The notes: a model not told the origin generated them from the sequence alone. A stretch of 64,000 nt of DNA from Pseudomonadota bacterium (GCA_021845925.1 JAJZUW010000004.1:26668-90667); one strand, 5' to 3'. Shown: positions 37,265 through 48,215, counted from the stretch's first letter. Made by a program: numbers and translations.

Positions 37265-37412
37265 CATTAACAGCAGTGAAAACCCGTTACATGACAACGA
37301 GTTGCAAATGCCGCCACCATCGATGCCATGAAAAATACCACGTTCAGCAAAATTCATGCGGCGCTCAACTCTTGGGACAGATCGGGGTGCTTGATGATCA
37401 GCCGTAGCATTT
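37265..37412 (-). pseudogene. Second copy of the antitoxin 3' end (remnant)
   Basis: Bases about 37322-37412 match 36342-36432, which is the C-terminal part and downstream flank of the antitoxin gene at 36375-36698; shared segments include GGGGTGCTTGATGATCAG and TCATGCGGCGCTCAACTC-like sequence. The homology stops at 37412, where an unrelated frame begins. It is a truncated duplicate, not a gene. Confidence 0.75.
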
Positions 37413-37885
37413 ATATCTGCGGGTCCGCATCTTTTGGCGGCGGCGCAAGCAAGCGAAATTCGCGCCGAGGATTCTTGACGCGACTCGGCTCTACATCGTT
37501 ACGCATCGCCTGTATGACATCCCCAAGCAACGCATCGTGCCGCTCATCGCTCCGCTCTGAGTTACGGTATGAAATTTCCCGCTGAAACGCGTTGACGGCA
37601 TCCAATACAACCGGCGATGCAACGAGAGCCAGGGCATTCACAGCGTCAGCGACGCTCCTGCGCAGCGGGCGTAGAACGCCCTGAGACAACATTCGACAAT
37701 GCCGTAACGTACTCTTGGTAGTGCTCGACCTTTATCTGTCGCCACTCTGCCTCGTGTTCGCGCCTTCTCGCGAGGGTAGATGTAATGACCACCCCCAGCA
37801 GTGCGAAGACGCCAGAGGCAAGCGCTGCGAGAACTGCGGGCAATGAGTCTGGGCTGATGGTCATGATCCTAGTCATGGCACCCAA
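37411..37885 (-). pseudogene. Frameshifted small membrane-anchored protein of unknown function
   Basis: Two overlapping frames look like halves of one protein. The first half (37885 down to about 37646) has an N-terminal membrane helix (LPAVLAALASGVFALLGVVI) followed by RRREHEAEWRQIKVEHYQEYVTALSNVV and ends at a stop after TPAAQERR. The second frame (to 37411) continues VADAVNALALVASPVVLDAVNAF, ERHDALLGDVIQAMRNDV and a short tail. I recall a hypothetical family with exactly this order in one chain: a helix, ...W..QK..HY.EL..ALS..V, then a NTLALVASP-like block. A one-base shift near 37640-37655 would explain the break. It follows the antitoxin stop directly. Confidence 0.7.
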
Positions 37886-38221
37886 TCAAGCGATTGCGAG
37901 CGTCAGATGCCCAACCGGCTGGGCGGCTGGTCGCACGCTGATCTCGATGTCGTATCCGAGACGATTCAGGCACTCCATCAGCTTGCGCTCGGAAAGATTG
38001 GCGAAATCACCCCGCATCATCCCCGACACTTTCGGTTGCGGAATGCCCATGCGCCGGCCAGCCTCTTCCTGGGTCAAGCCGAGACGACGCACGGCACGGG
38101 TGATCTCAATCACCAGGCCGGACTTGATCTTGAGCTTTTCAGCATCGGGCAGGCCGAGGTCGGCGAACACGTTGCCTGAACTGGTTTCTATCTCGATGCC
38201 TTCAATCATGTGCTTGGTCAT
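37886..38221 (-). CDS. higA: HigA-family antitoxin (XRE helix-turn-helix)
   Basis: This 111-residue antitoxin has an XRE-type helix-turn-helix (about 48-90: LTQEEAGRRMGIPQPKVSGMMRGDFANLSERKL) after the family opening VFADLGLPDAEKLKIKSGL. It would neutralise the toxin encoded just upstream and repress the shared promoter. It overlaps the toxin by 20 nt. AAGGAG 7 nt before the ATG at 38221 decides this start over the ATG at 38209. A fragment of a close relative lies at 34086-34160. Confidence 0.88.
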   Translation of the reverse strand: MTKHMIEGIEIETSSGNVFADLGLPDAEKLKIKSGLVIEITRAVRRLGLTQEEAGRRMGIPQPKVSGMMRGDFANLSERKLMECLNRLGYDIEISVRPAAQPVGHLTLAIA

Positions 38222-38579
38222 GTCGTCGCTCCTTTGCCAGCGCCTCCGCCATCTTCAGCCTGGCGCGAATAATGTCCATGTCCTCTTTTGGCGTGGCGAT
38301 CCCGCGCTTGCTCTTCTTCTGGAAACAGTGCAGAACGAATACCGCTTCCGCGAACTTCACCGTGTAAACGGCCCGGTACGTACCGCCGGCGTCATCCTCG
38401 ACAACTTCAAGGACACCGGCACCGCCGAAGCCCTTGAGCGGCTTTGCCGCGTCGTGCTGGTCCCCGTGCTGAGCGAAGTCCAGGGCGTGACCGAAAAATT
38501 TCCGCACATCGAGCGGGAGCGCCATCAAGTCCTTTTTGCTGCTCCCAATCCAGATGAGCTTTTTTTCTTCGTCTGCCAT
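38202..38579 (-). CDS. higB: HigB-type toxin (RelE superfamily, Gp49-like)
   Basis: This 125-residue toxin belongs to the phage-derived Gp49-like branch of the RelE/HigB superfamily, ribosome-dependent mRNA interferases. Family segments are IWIGSSKKDLMALPLDVRKFFGHALDFAQ, KPLKGFGGAGVLEVVEDDAGGTYRAVYTV and AVFVLHCFQKKSKRGIATPK, with the basic C-terminal helix. It is intact, unlike the toxin at 36700-36996. It is first in its operon and overlaps higA. Confidence 0.9.
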   Translation of the reverse strand: MADEEKKLIWIGSSKKDLMALPLDVRKFFGHALDFAQHGDQHDAAKPLKGFGGAGVLEVVEDDAGGTYRAVYTVKFAEAVFVLHCFQKKSKRGIATPKEDMDIIRARLKMAEALAKERRHDQAHD

Positions 38580-38585
38580 GGGCAG

Positions 38586-38614
38586 ATTTTATATCTTTTC
38601 TGGTATTAAAACAA
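38586..38614 (-). promoter_or_regulatory. Candidate promoter of higBA
   Basis: On the minus strand TTGTTT (38609-38614) and TAAAAT (38586-38591) are 17 nt apart, with the toxin ATG 6 nt after the -10 element. The toxin message may therefore have almost no leader, as in the broken TA operon nearby. Confidence 0.5.
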
Positions 38615-38731
38615 TCGGGAAAATCGCTCTGCACAGCCCGCCGTCAGACAACTTGATACCATGAGCGCGCCTATCTTCCCATCATGGTATCTGTTCGCGA
38701 CACGCCCTTTTGTTTCAGCCATGCCATGAAA

Positions 38732-38770
38732 AATGCCATTAACGACGCACCTTGCATCATCAACGGCATT
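38732..38770 (-). terminator. Rho-independent terminator of guaA
   Basis: On the minus strand AATGCCGTTGATGATGC pairs along 17 positions, including G-U pairs, with GCGTCGTTAATGGCATT, separated by five bases and followed by a short T run. It lies about 40 nt past the guaA stop. A diverged copy with a perfect stem lies at 37173-37211. Confidence 0.75.
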
Positions 38771-38808
38771 GAAAATAGCTTATTTAATCAAATTGTTAAA
38801 AAATTGCC

Positions 38809-40374
38809 TCATTCCCACTCGATTGTCGCGGGGGGTTTGCCAGAAATGTCATACACCACGCGGTTGATGCCGCGGACTTCGTTAATAATCCGGTTGGACA
38901 CCTTGCCCAGCAGTTCGTATGGCAGATGCGCCCAGTGCGCGGTCATGAAATCGGTGGTTTGTACCGCTCTCAGGGCCACCACATATTCATAGGTTCGGCC
39001 ATCGCCCATCACGCCTACCGAGCGGACGGGCAGAAATACGGCAAACGCCTGTGCCACATGGTCATACCAGCCGGCAGCCCGCAGTTCTTCGATGAAAATG
39101 GCATCTGCACGCCGCAGGAGATCGGCATATTCCGCTTTCACCTCGCCCAGAATGCGTACGCCAAGGCCGGGCCCGGGGAAAGGATGCCGATACACCATCT
39201 CGGCTGGCAGGCCAAGTACGATGCCCAGTTCGCGCACTTCGTCCTTGAACAGTTCGCGCAAGGGTTCGAGCAGTTTGAGATGAAGCTTGTCCGGCAGGCC
39301 ACCCACATTGTGATGCGATTTGATGGCATGCGCTTTTTTGGTTCCGGCACCTGCCGATTCAATGACATCCGGATAGATGGTGCCTTGCGCCAACCAGGCC
39401 ACACCGGGCAAACGGGCGGATTCGCGCATGAACACTTCGACAAACTCGCGGCCGATGATCTTGCGTTTTTGCTCCGGATCGGTGATCCCGGCCAGATGGC
39501 GCATGAACTCGGCACTGGCATCGGCATGGATGACGCGAACGCCCAGATTGCGTGAAAACGTTTCCATGACTTGTGCGGCTTCGTTCAGCCGCAAAAGACC
39601 GTTGTCCACAAACACGCACACCAGCTGGTCGCCAATGGCGCGATGCAGCAGGGCGGCCAGTACGGAAGAATCGACACCGCCAGACAGTCCCAGCAGGACC
39701 TGCTCTGGGCCAACCTGCTCGCGGATGCGCTGCACTGCCTCTTCGACAAACGAAGGCATGCGCCAGTCGCCGCTCAAGCCACAGATGTCGTGGACAAAAC
39801 GGTGCAGCATGGCTTTGCCCTGACGGGTATGCGTCACTTCAGGATGAAACTGCACGCCATAGAATCGTCGCTGTTCATCGGCCATGGCGGCAATCGGCGT
39901 AGAAGCATTCGATGCGGTGATGCTGAAACCTGACGGCAGACGCGTCACCTTGTCGCCATGGCTCATCCACACGTCCAGCACGGCTTGCGGCTCGTCAACC
40001 GAATTGTCGCGCAGACCGGCAAACAGAGCGCCAGCAGCATCGATCTGCACAGCCGCATAGCCGAATTCACGCACCGCAGAATTTTCAACCGCACCGCCCA
40101 GCTGTGCGGCCATGGTCTGCATGCCATAGCAGATACCCAGCACCGGCACTCCCAACTCGAACACGCTGTCAGGGGCGCGTGGCGTATCGTCCCCCGTGAC
40201 CGAATTGGGCCCACCCGACAGAATGATACCGGATGGCTGAAACTCGCGCACAAAGGCATCGCTGACATCACAGGCGTGCAGTTCACAATAAACATGTGCC
40301 TCGCGAACACGGCGGGCAATCAGTTGAGTGTATTGGGATCCAAAATCCAGGATGAGGATTTTTTTGTGTTGCAT
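38809..40374 (-). CDS. guaA: GMP synthase (glutamine-hydrolysing)
   Basis: GuaA converts XMP to GMP using glutamine and ATP. The 521-residue protein has the class I amidotransferase domain (GICYGMQ with the catalytic Cys near 80-86, and [10 protein letters not shown]), the ATP pyrophosphatase loop [10 protein letters not shown] (about 225-234) and the C-terminal dimerisation domain ending TIEWE. ATG at 40374 gives the usual N-terminus [14 protein letters not shown]; a GTG at 40386 is also in frame. The 3' end is a known integration site for genomic islands, and copies of it occur at 36271 and 37250. Confidence 0.97.
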   Translation of the reverse strand: MQHKKILILDFGSQYTQLIARRVREAHVYCELHACDVSDAFVREFQPSGIILSGGPNSVTGDDTPRAPDSVFELGVPVLGICYGMQTMAAQLGGAVENSAVREFGYAAVQIDAAGALFAGLRDNSVDEPQAVLDVWMSHGDKVTRLPSGFSITASNASTPIAAMADEQRRFYGVQFHPEVTHTRQGKAMLHRFVHDICGLSGDWRMPSFVEEAVQRIREQVGPEQVLLGLSGGVDSSVLAALLHRAIGDQLVCVFVDNGLLRLNEAAQVMETFSRNLGVRVIHADASAEFMRHLAGITDPEQKRKIIGREFVEVFMRESARLPGVAWLAQGTIYPDVIESAGAGTKKAHAIKSHHNVGGLPDKLHLKLLEPLRELFKDEVRELGIVLGLPAEMVYRHPFPGPGLGVRILGEVKAEYADLLRRADAIFIEELRAAGWYDHVAQAFAVFLPVRSVGVMGDGRTYEYVVALRAVQTTDFMTAHWAHLPYELLGKVSNRIINEVRGINRVVYDISGKPPATIEWE

Positions 40375-40477
40375 GCTGTCTGGCACCGTTGGTCAATAGA
40401 ATGAGTGCATCATGATTGATGCTGCGTCAGGTCGACTGGTCAACCGGCCGGCGCGCATCGCAACGGCCGGAAACAAG

Positions 40478-42403
<1,926 letters not shown>

Positions 42404-42463
42404 GAAGTCAAACCAGCGTTGTACGGACGTGATGAAAAACGTCTTGCGTGATGATAAAACGTA

Positions 42464-42778
42464 TCAGAGTTCTCCTCCGCCCTTTTTCATCGCTTTTCCA
42501 GCTTCAGCCCGCTGCCGGCGCACTTCTTTCGGATCGGCAATCAGCGGCCGGTAAAGTTCCACCCGGTCTTTTTCGCGCAGCACCTGATCCGGTTTGACGG
42601 CCTTGCCAAACACGCCCATGCGCGTTTTGTCCAGGTCGATTTCCGGAAACCGCCCCAAAATGCCGGACATCTCGACCGCCTGGCGGGCTGTGCCGCCGGC
42701 CGGCAAATCAACCGGCAAGATCACCTGAATATCTGATTTGGCGTAAGCCACTTCCACCCTGATCAGTTCGTTACTCAT
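42464..42778 (-). CDS. rnfH: RnfH / RatB family protein
   Basis: This 104-residue protein of the RnfH family (ubiquitin-like beta-grasp) shows IRVEVAYAKSDIQVILPVDLPAG, VGVFGKAV-like and DRVELYRPLIADPKEVRRQRAE. In E. coli it is the second gene of the ratA-ratB pair; its role is not settled. The ATG overlaps the ratA stop (42775-42778). The tail is lysine- and glycine-rich. Confidence 0.9.
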   Translation of the reverse strand: MSNELIRVEVAYAKSDIQVILPVDLPAGGTARQAVEMSGILGRFPEIDLDKTRMGVFGKAVKPDQVLREKDRVELYRPLIADPKEVRRQRAEAGKAMKKGGGEL

Positions 42779-43212
42779 GATGCCCCGTACACCTGTTCCG
42801 CGCGCTGAATGAACGCTTCCACAAAACTGTTGGCAATATAGCTGAATACCGGCCCCAGAACGCTGTCCAGCAATTTGCTGGAAAATTCGTAATGCAGCAT
42901 GAATTCGATCTTGCAGGCCGATTCGCCCAGACTCTTGAACCGCCACTCGCCATCCAGATGGCGGAACGGCCCATCGACAAGACGCATGCGGATCAGCGAA
43001 GGGGGCTGGTTGCTGTTTTCCGTGCTGAACGTCTGCCGGATATGCATATAATCGATGTCTATGCTGGCGACCAGACGATCTGCCGAGCGCATAAGCACCC
43101 GCGAACCACCACACCATGGCAGGAACTGCGGGTAGTCTTCCACCCGGTCTACCAGATCAAACATCTGCTGCGCACTGTGCTCAACCAGCAATGTCTTGTT
43201 GACCTGCGCCAT
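42775..43212 (-). CDS. ratA: RatA-family START-like protein (coenzyme Q-binding type)
   Basis: This 145-residue START-domain protein related to Coq10 opens [33 protein letters not shown] and carries [30 protein letters not shown], both family hallmarks. E. coli RatA was reported to block 70S ribosome assembly, while homology to Coq10 suggests quinone binding; the two are not reconciled. It is divergent from smpB and coupled to rnfH, the conserved proteobacterial arrangement. Confidence 0.9.
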   Translation of the reverse strand: MAQVNKTLLVEHSAQQMFDLVDRVEDYPQFLPWCGGSRVLMRSADRLVASIDIDYMHIRQTFSTENSNQPPSLIRMRLVDGPFRHLDGEWRFKSLGESACKIEFMLHYEFSSKLLDSVLGPVFSYIANSFVEAFIQRAEQVYGAS

Positions 43213-43265
43213 ACGCTTGCCACATAAAAAAACTGCTAGAATACCCGATTCCGGGGAAAATGTGT

Positions 43266-43718
43266 ATGAGCATCACCGAAAACAGAAAAGCACGGCATGA
43301 CTACTTCATTGAAGAAAAATATGAAGCGGGGCTCATGCTGCACGGCTGGGAAGTCAAGGCCATCCGGGCTGGCCGCGTGCAGCTCAAGGAGGCCTATGTC
43401 GTCATCAAAAACGGTGAAGTATTCCTGATCGGCGCCCATATCAGCGCCCTGCCCACCGCATCGACCCATGTCCATCCGGATGCCACGCGCACGCGCAAGC
43501 TGCTGCTGCATGCCGAAGAAATCAGCCGCCTGATCGGCAAGGTGGAACGTGCGGGTTACACCCTGATTCCGCTGGACCTGCATTTCAAGAAATCACGCAT
43601 CAAACTTGAAATTGGTCTCGCCAAGGGCAAAAAAACGCACGACAAGCGTGAAACGATCAAGGAACGCGACACCCAGCGTGAAATCCAGCGCGCCATGCGC
43701 AGCCACAACCGTTACTAA
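43266..43718 (+). CDS. smpB: SsrA-binding protein SmpB
   Basis: SmpB (150 residues) binds tmRNA and brings it to stalled ribosomes for trans-translation. The motifs [24 protein letters not shown], the central [11 protein letters not shown] and the basic C-terminal tail [16 protein letters not shown] are all present. The start at 43266 has GGGGA 8 nt upstream; the ATG at 43260 is too close to that site. No ssrA gene is visible in the window. Confidence 0.96.
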   Translation: MSITENRKARHDYFIEEKYEAGLMLHGWEVKAIRAGRVQLKEAYVVIKNGEVFLIGAHISALPTASTHVHPDATRTRKLLLHAEEISRLIGKVERAGYTLIPLDLHFKKSRIKLEIGLAKGKKTHDKRETIKERDTQREIQRAMRSHNRY

Positions 43719-43731
43719 CCCACTTTTCCCG

Positions 43732-44505
43732 TCAGGCAGAGGCAAGCGGCAACTGGTCTATCGCGGGTCTGGCGTAGAAAAATCCCTGCTGCAGCACAAT
43801 CCCCATGTCCAGCAAGGCATCCCGTTCTGCTGCCGCCTCGACTCCCTCGCCAATGACCCGCAATCCCAGGCTACTGGCAACCCCGACAACGCCTTGCACA
43901 ATCGACTGCTTCACTTTGTCCTGGTGAATGTCGCGCACCAGCTGGATGTCGATTTTCAGGCAATCGGGCTGAAACTGGCTCAACAGATTCAATCCGGCAT
44001 ATCCGGAACCAAAATCGTCAATCGCCGTCATGAACCCCTGACGACGGTACTCGGCAAAAATATTGCTCAGGTGTTGCGGATTTTCAACGGGTTCGGATTC
44101 GGTCACTTCAAACATCAGCCGGCCAACCGGAAAACCGCTGATCTGACAGGCATTGAGCGTTGACTGGATACAGGTCTCCGGCCGGTACACCGCATTCGGA
44201 AAAAAATTGATACTGAGAAAACAGTCTGGCAGATGTTGCAGTCCGAGAGCCGCTGCCTGTTCGATTGCCTTGACGCGACACGCCTGATCAAACCGGTAAC
44301 GGTTCTGGTCGTTGACTTTTCCCAGCACGGTCTGCGCACCGCCACCATCCACGCCGCGCACCAGAGCCTCATACGCAAATGGACGCATCGTACGAAGATC
44401 AAGAATAGGCTGGAATGCCATGATGAATTCGATATCGGGAACGACTCCGTCACGACATCCGGAACAAGAACGGTTGACGAGATCAAGCGGAAACTCGGTA
44501 TTCAT
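43732..44505 (-). CDS. EAL-domain c-di-GMP phosphodiesterase
   Basis: This 257-residue protein is almost entirely an EAL domain, without membrane or sensor parts. Catalytic motifs are intact: YEALVRG, the metal ligands in FLSINFFPNAV and FEVTES, IDDFGSGYAG, and GEGVEAAAE. The N-terminal cysteines (CSGC) could bind a ligand. It resembles the short blue-light or YcgG-type EAL proteins. ATG at 44505 is chosen over an upstream TTG. The gene converges on smpB with a 13-bp gap and is divergent from umuD. Confidence 0.88.
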   Translation of the reverse strand: MNTEFPLDLVNRSCSGCRDGVVPDIEFIMAFQPILDLRTMRPFAYEALVRGVDGGGAQTVLGKVNDQNRYRFDQACRVKAIEQAAALGLQHLPDCFLSINFFPNAVYRPETCIQSTLNACQISGFPVGRLMFEVTESEPVENPQHLSNIFAEYRRQGFMTAIDDFGSGYAGLNLLSQFQPDCLKIDIQLVRDIHQDKVKQSIVQGVVGVASSLGLRVIGEGVEAAAERDALLDMGIVLQQGFFYARPAIDQLPLASA

Positions 44506-44576
44506 ACATTTTCTCGACAAGCGTCATAAACAGAGCGGCAATTGTGACCGATATGGCATGGGTTGTAAAATGCGCC

Positions 44577-44605
44577 TTGCTGCGCAACTTGATTGTTGTT
44601 ACAAT
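44577..44605 (+). promoter_or_regulatory. Sigma-70 promoter of umuDC
   Basis: TTGCTG (44577-44582) and TACAAT (44600-44605) are separated by 17 nt. The start codon at 44636 lies about 30 nt downstream. No LexA box of the CTGT-N8-ACAG type overlaps it, although a weak TTGT/ACAA symmetry is present at 44594-44604. Confidence 0.65.
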
Positions 44606-44635
44606 TTTCAAATGAACAATGATCCTGGCGACCGG

Positions 44636-45223
44636 ATGAAAAACGGACACGGCGGCGCTCGCCCGAATGCGGGCCGCACCCGCGGTAGCGGCGCTTACGG
44701 GGAACCCACCCGGACAGTACGCATTCCGGAAAGTGCGATGACCGAACTCCATGCGCTGCTGGAACAGCATCGCCAGCAAGCCTTGCTGCGCCGGCATTCC
44801 GATACCTTGTTTCTGCCGGCCCAAGCTGCGGAATCCGCCAGACTACCCATGTACAGTCATCGGGTGGCAGCCGGTTTTCCGTCCCCGGCCGACGACCATG
44901 TCGAAGCCAGACTGAGTCTGGATGAGCATCTGATCTCGCACCGCGAAGCAACTTTTTTTGTTCGCGCCATCGGCAACAGCATGATCCAGGCTGGCATTTT
45001 TGATGGCGACCTGCTGGTGGTCGATCGATCAGTCACACCGGTGCACGGCCATATCGTGATTGCCGTGATCGACGGCGAACTGACCGTCAAACGCCTGCAT
45101 CAACGCGATGGCATCACAATGCTCAAGGCCGAAAATCCCCGTTACCGGGATATCCTGCTGAAAGAAGAACAGGAGTTGCGCATCTGGGGAGTGGTAACCG
45201 CCACCATCAAACAGCTGCTGTGA
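44636..45223 (+). CDS. umuD: UmuD-type self-cleaving SOS protein with an N-terminal extension
   Basis: UmuD (195 residues) is a LexA-like serine protease that cleaves itself when RecA filaments form; the shortened form works with UmuC. The catalytic pair is Ser115 ([10 protein letters not shown]) and Lys152 (TVKRL), 37 residues apart as in E. coli. The expected cleavage site is Ala79-Gly80 (RVAAGFPSP), again at the standard distance. The 50-residue extension ([21 protein letters not shown] and on) is absent from E. coli UmuD but resembles DNA-binding tails of some relatives. An ATG at 44612 would extend it by eight residues. Confidence 0.9.
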   Translation: MKNGHGGARPNAGRTRGSGAYGEPTRTVRIPESAMTELHALLEQHRQQALLRRHSDTLFLPAQAAESARLPMYSHRVAAGFPSPADDHVEARLSLDEHLISHREATFFVRAIGNSMIQAGIFDGDLLVVDRSVTPVHGHIVIAVIDGELTVKRLHQRDGITMLKAENPRYRDILLKEEQELRIWGVVTATIKQLL

Positions 45224-45275
45224 TCCAGTTGCACAGGCCCGAATGCGCTGCCAGTTTTTTTGTGGGAATCAGATC

Positions 45276-46541
45276 ATGTTCGCACTGCTCGATTGCAACA
45301 ATTTCTACGTTTCCTGCGAGAGGCTTTTCAACCCGCGCCTTGAAGGACGGCCTGTTGTTGTATTGTCCAACAACGATGGTTGCGTGGTTTCCCGCTCCAA
45401 CGAGGCCAAGGCGCTAGGCATTCGCATGGCAGAACCCTGGTTCCGGCTGCGTGCGCTGGCACGCCAGCATGGCGTGGTGGCATTGTCCAGCAATTACACA
45501 TTGTATGCAGATATTTCCGCACGCGTCATGAGCACGCTGGGGCGCCTGTCTGCCGGACAGGAAATCTATTCCATCGATGAGTGTTTTCTCGATCTGTCCG
45601 GCATGTCGGCACAAGAACGGATTTCACATGCGCAAGAACTCCGCCAGACCATTGCCCGCCATGTGGGCATTCCGGTTTGCGTTGGCATCGCCAGCAGCAA
45701 AACCCTGGCCAAGCTCGCCAATCACTTCGCCAAAAAAGGATTGGCGGGCCAGGATGGGGTTTGCGATCTGGATGCCATGACCAGTCACCAACGCCACGAA
45801 CTGTTTGCACACTGCCCTGTTGGAGACATCTGGGGTATTGGCCGGCAACTGGCCAAACAACTGCAAGCCATGGGCCTGGCGCACGTGGAAGACCTGCGTC
45901 GCGCCGACCCTGGGGCAATCCGCAACACATTTTCTGTCACGCTGCAACGCACGGCACTGGAACTGAATGGCATCGCCTGTATTGATCTTGCCAGAGACAT
46001 TGCGCCCAGACAGCAGATTATCAGTTCGCGATCGTTTGGCGAACCGGTGGACACCCTCGCGGATCTGCGCGAGGCTATCCTGTATCACACCACCCGTGCT
46101 GCCGAAAAACTGCGTGCAGATGGATCAGTTGCACATGCGATTGGCGTGCATGTTCGTTCCAATCCGTTCCAGCCCAAAGAGCCTCAGTACGATCGCACCC
46201 AGCTGGTTCCACTGGCACAACCAACCAGCGACACCATGCGGCTTGCCCGTGCCGCCATGCACGGTCTGCAGCAGATTTACCGGCCTGGCATCCGCTACAA
46301 AAAGGCCGGCATACTGCTGACTGGCCTGCAATCTGCAAACCATATCGAAACAGACCTGTTTGACCAGACGACTTCACGCAACCGGCAGCGCATGCAGACC
46401 ATCGACGCCATCAACCGCAAGATGGGCCGTGACACCATCGTGCTGGCAGGCAGTGGCATCGAGCGCCGCTGGAACATGCGTCGTGAGCATGTGTCGCCGG
46501 ATTACACCACCTGCTGGAATAATCTGCCCTGCGCACATTAG
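45276..46541 (+). CDS. umuC: DNA polymerase V catalytic subunit UmuC
   Basis: UmuC (421 residues) is the Y-family polymerase that copies damaged templates with UmuD'. The active-site acids are Asp6 ([14 protein letters not shown]) and Asp101/Glu102 ([10 protein letters not shown]), the same numbering as E. coli. The thumb helix-hairpin-helix region ([15 protein letters not shown]) and little finger domain follow, and the C-terminal DUF4113-like part ([29 protein letters not shown]) is complete. The start at 45276 lies 52 nt after umuD. Confidence 0.95.
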   Translation: MFALLDCNNFYVSCERLFNPRLEGRPVVVLSNNDGCVVSRSNEAKALGIRMAEPWFRLRALARQHGVVALSSNYTLYADISARVMSTLGRLSAGQEIYSIDECFLDLSGMSAQERISHAQELRQTIARHVGIPVCVGIASSKTLAKLANHFAKKGLAGQDGVCDLDAMTSHQRHELFAHCPVGDIWGIGRQLAKQLQAMGLAHVEDLRRADPGAIRNTFSVTLQRTALELNGIACIDLARDIAPRQQIISSRSFGEPVDTLADLREAILYHTTRAAEKLRADGSVAHAIGVHVRSNPFQPKEPQYDRTQLVPLAQPTSDTMRLARAAMHGLQQIYRPGIRYKKAGILLTGLQSANHIETDLFDQTTSRNRQRMQTIDAINRKMGRDTIVLAGSGIERRWNMRREHVSPDYTTCWNNLPCAH

Positions 46542-46585
46542 CCCGATCAAATAACAAACCGACTCAGGCAGCATTCACCACTATT

Positions 46586-46723
46586 GTCATTCCGCGCGTA
46601 GTCACTGAATCCCCCAATCCAACACCTGGCCCGTCATTCCGCGCGTAGTCGCGGAATCCATGCAACGAGAGCTAAGTTCATGGCTCAGATTCTGCGACTC
46701 CGCTTCGCTCCGCGCAGAATGAC
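46586..46723. repeat. Dispersed repeats downstream of umuC
   Basis: Family A copies lie at 46586-46612, with an altered ACTGAATCC end, and at 46633-46659. A family B copy lies at 46687-46723 and runs straight into the 27-bp array. No gene occupies 46542-47061. Confidence 0.85.
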
Positions 46724-47014
46724 GAAGAAAGTGGTTCCGCGCAGAATGACGAAGAAAGTGGCTCCGCGCAGAATGACGAAGAAAGTGGCTCCGCGCAGAA
46801 TGACGAAGAAAGTGGCTCCGCGCAGAATGACGAAGAAAGTGGCTCCGCGCAGAATGACGAAGAAAGTGGCTCCGCGCAGAATGATGAAGAAAGTGGTTCC
46901 GCGCAGAATGACGAAGAAAGTGGTTCCGCGCAGAATGACGAAGAAAGTGGCTCCGCGCAGAATGACGAAGAAAGTGGCTCCGCGCAGAATGACGAAGAAA
47001 ATGGCTCGCCGTTT
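46718..47014. repeat. 27-bp tandem repeat array, 11 units
   Basis: The unit is AATGACGAAGAAAGTGGCTC followed by CGCGCAG, repeated without spacers. Variants differ by single bases (GTGGTT for GTGGCT in units 1, 7 and 8; AATGATG for AATGACG in unit 7), and the last unit decays (AAATGGCTCG). The end of each unit equals the end of a family B element, so the array arose by repeated duplication of that boundary. Because 27 is a multiple of 3, open frames run through on both strands, but neither has a ribosome site or a plausible product. The unit number is likely to vary between strains. Confidence 0.93.
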
Positions 47015-47061
47015 GACCGACCTGTCCAACTGAACGCGCCCCACCTGAAGGCTGAAAATGT

Positions 47062-47529
47062 CTACCGCACCCCTTGCCAGCATTTCGCCTGATCCAGGAC
47101 TATGGCATCGCTCGTGACCAGCCAATCCGACAGTGCGTCCGCGGGCATGACCATCCCCCGGCTGCCAGGCACACAAAACAGCTCCAGCGGCAGATTATCC
47201 GCCACCAGCAAGGGCAACAAATCAAACATCAGCGTCTGTTTGCCAATCTGCCGGGGCGCATATTCCTTGTGCCAGCAAGAGTACTGATGTGCATTCCAGT
47301 CCTCGGCATGTTCCCATGTCGGCCAGAGCGGCAAGGCGAGCCGGGATGCGCCGTCATGGATCAACAGCCAGTGCCGTCCGCGACACAACCCCCACACATG
47401 ATGGCATGTCTGCAAACTTTCCATGAAATAACGAAAGCGGGCTTCGGGCGCAAGCGCTGCGCTTTCAACCAGTTGTCGGGGATGTCTACCACACCTGCCC
47501 GATCCGGATGGTTCATAAACCAGCTCCAT
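47062..47529 (-). CDS. DUF2750 family protein
   Basis: This 155-residue soluble protein of the DUF2750 type shows ARFRYFMESLQTCHHVWGLC, LALPLWPTWEHAEDW, a W-rich CWHKEYAPRQI and FCVPGSRGMVMPADALSDWL. Function is unknown. The 3' end lies about 50 bp from the tandem array. It is followed upstream by the secreted gene pair in the same direction, with a 68-bp gap. Confidence 0.65.
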   Translation of the reverse strand: MELVYEPSGSGRCGRHPRQLVESAALAPEARFRYFMESLQTCHHVWGLCRGRHWLLIHDGASRLALPLWPTWEHAEDWNAHQYSCWHKEYAPRQIGKQTLMFDLLPLLVADNLPLELFCVPGSRGMVMPADALSDWLVTSDAIVLDQAKCWQGVR

Positions 47530-47597
47530 GAATGCGCCTCCTGTTATGACAATAACGGATACTTCCTCTGGCTAGACTTTAGCGAGGTGCCCGTGCA

Positions 47598-48203
47598 TCA
47601 TGGCGAACCCGAAAGCGAACCGGAATCAGGCAGCGATCCGGAAGCGTTATTGCCGGACAGATCGTAAGCCTGCACCGGTGGCTCATCACTGCGACCGGTC
47701 TGCGTTGTCATCCCCAAAGCCTTGTCAGACTCATGTACCGGAAGCGAGGATTTTCTGGCGTTTTTTCCCGGGCGGCTCTGGGCCGTATTGGCAGCCATCA
47801 GGGCGTTGCGCTTTTTGTCAATCCGGCTGAACCGGTCAATCAGCCAGTCACGCTGGTGCAATGGCAATTGTTTGTGAACGAGCATGGCGCGCAGTTCTGC
47901 CTCGCGTCGCTGTTTTTTCGGACTGGGGGAATTGCTTGGCGGATAACCGCTGGCCAGTGCATGGACATCGCGCCGTTGCCAGCTATGGCTGTTGCCCTGA
48001 CGGCTTGCCGGCATAGGTGACGGCGGTCTTTTGGCTGCGTCGTTTTCGTATTCGCGCATCACCTGCTGACGCCAGGCCATCCGGTTATCTGCTGGGCTCT
48101 GGTCCCGGACAACCGGTTTTGCACCGCTGGTTGTGGTGTCTGCATTCGCCAGCGGCGCTGCCAGCCACAACACCATGGGTAACAGCACAAAAACTGACCG
48201 CAT
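47598..48203 (-). CDS. Secreted protein sharing a segment with the adjacent HNH toxin-like protein
   Basis: This 201-residue protein has a signal peptide (about 1-21, ending APLANA). The rest is low-complexity and charged. Residues about 101-135 (EAELRAMLVHKQLPLHQRDW, then LIDRFSRIDKKRNAL) parallel residues 152-184 of the upstream neighbour (EARLRQLGSDPKASSADRGW, then IRQEINRVDRNRSL). In polymorphic toxins this helical element precedes an HNH-type nuclease, but here no nuclease follows. It could be a decayed duplicate or an accessory protein. The stop lies in a Ser/Gly/Pro-rich tail. It begins 12 nt after its neighbour. Confidence 0.6.
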   Translation of the reverse strand: MRSVFVLLPMVLWLAAPLANADTTTSGAKPVVRDQSPADNRMAWRQQVMREYENDAAKRPPSPMPASRQGNSHSWQRRDVHALASGYPPSNSPSPKKQRREAELRAMLVHKQLPLHQRDWLIDRFSRIDKKRNALMAANTAQSRPGKNARKSSLPVHESDKALGMTTQTGRSDEPPVQAYDLSGNNASGSLPDSGSLSGSP

Positions 48204-48215
48204 CGTATTCCCCGT

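Noticed and set aside
44590-44610. LexA operator in front of umuD
   Set aside because: The TTGTTGTTACAA stretch has only weak symmetry and does not fit CTGT-N8-ACAG; I could not support a call.
46718-47014. CRISPR array
   Set aside because: The 27-bp units are contiguous with no unique spacers, and no cas genes are present; it is a simple tandem repeat.
46685-47176. 163-codon minus-strand frame (and a 117-codon plus-strand frame) through the tandem array
   Set aside because: Both are open only because the unit length is a multiple of three; they encode a monotonous peptide, lack ribosome sites, and the minus frame runs into the DUF2750 gene.
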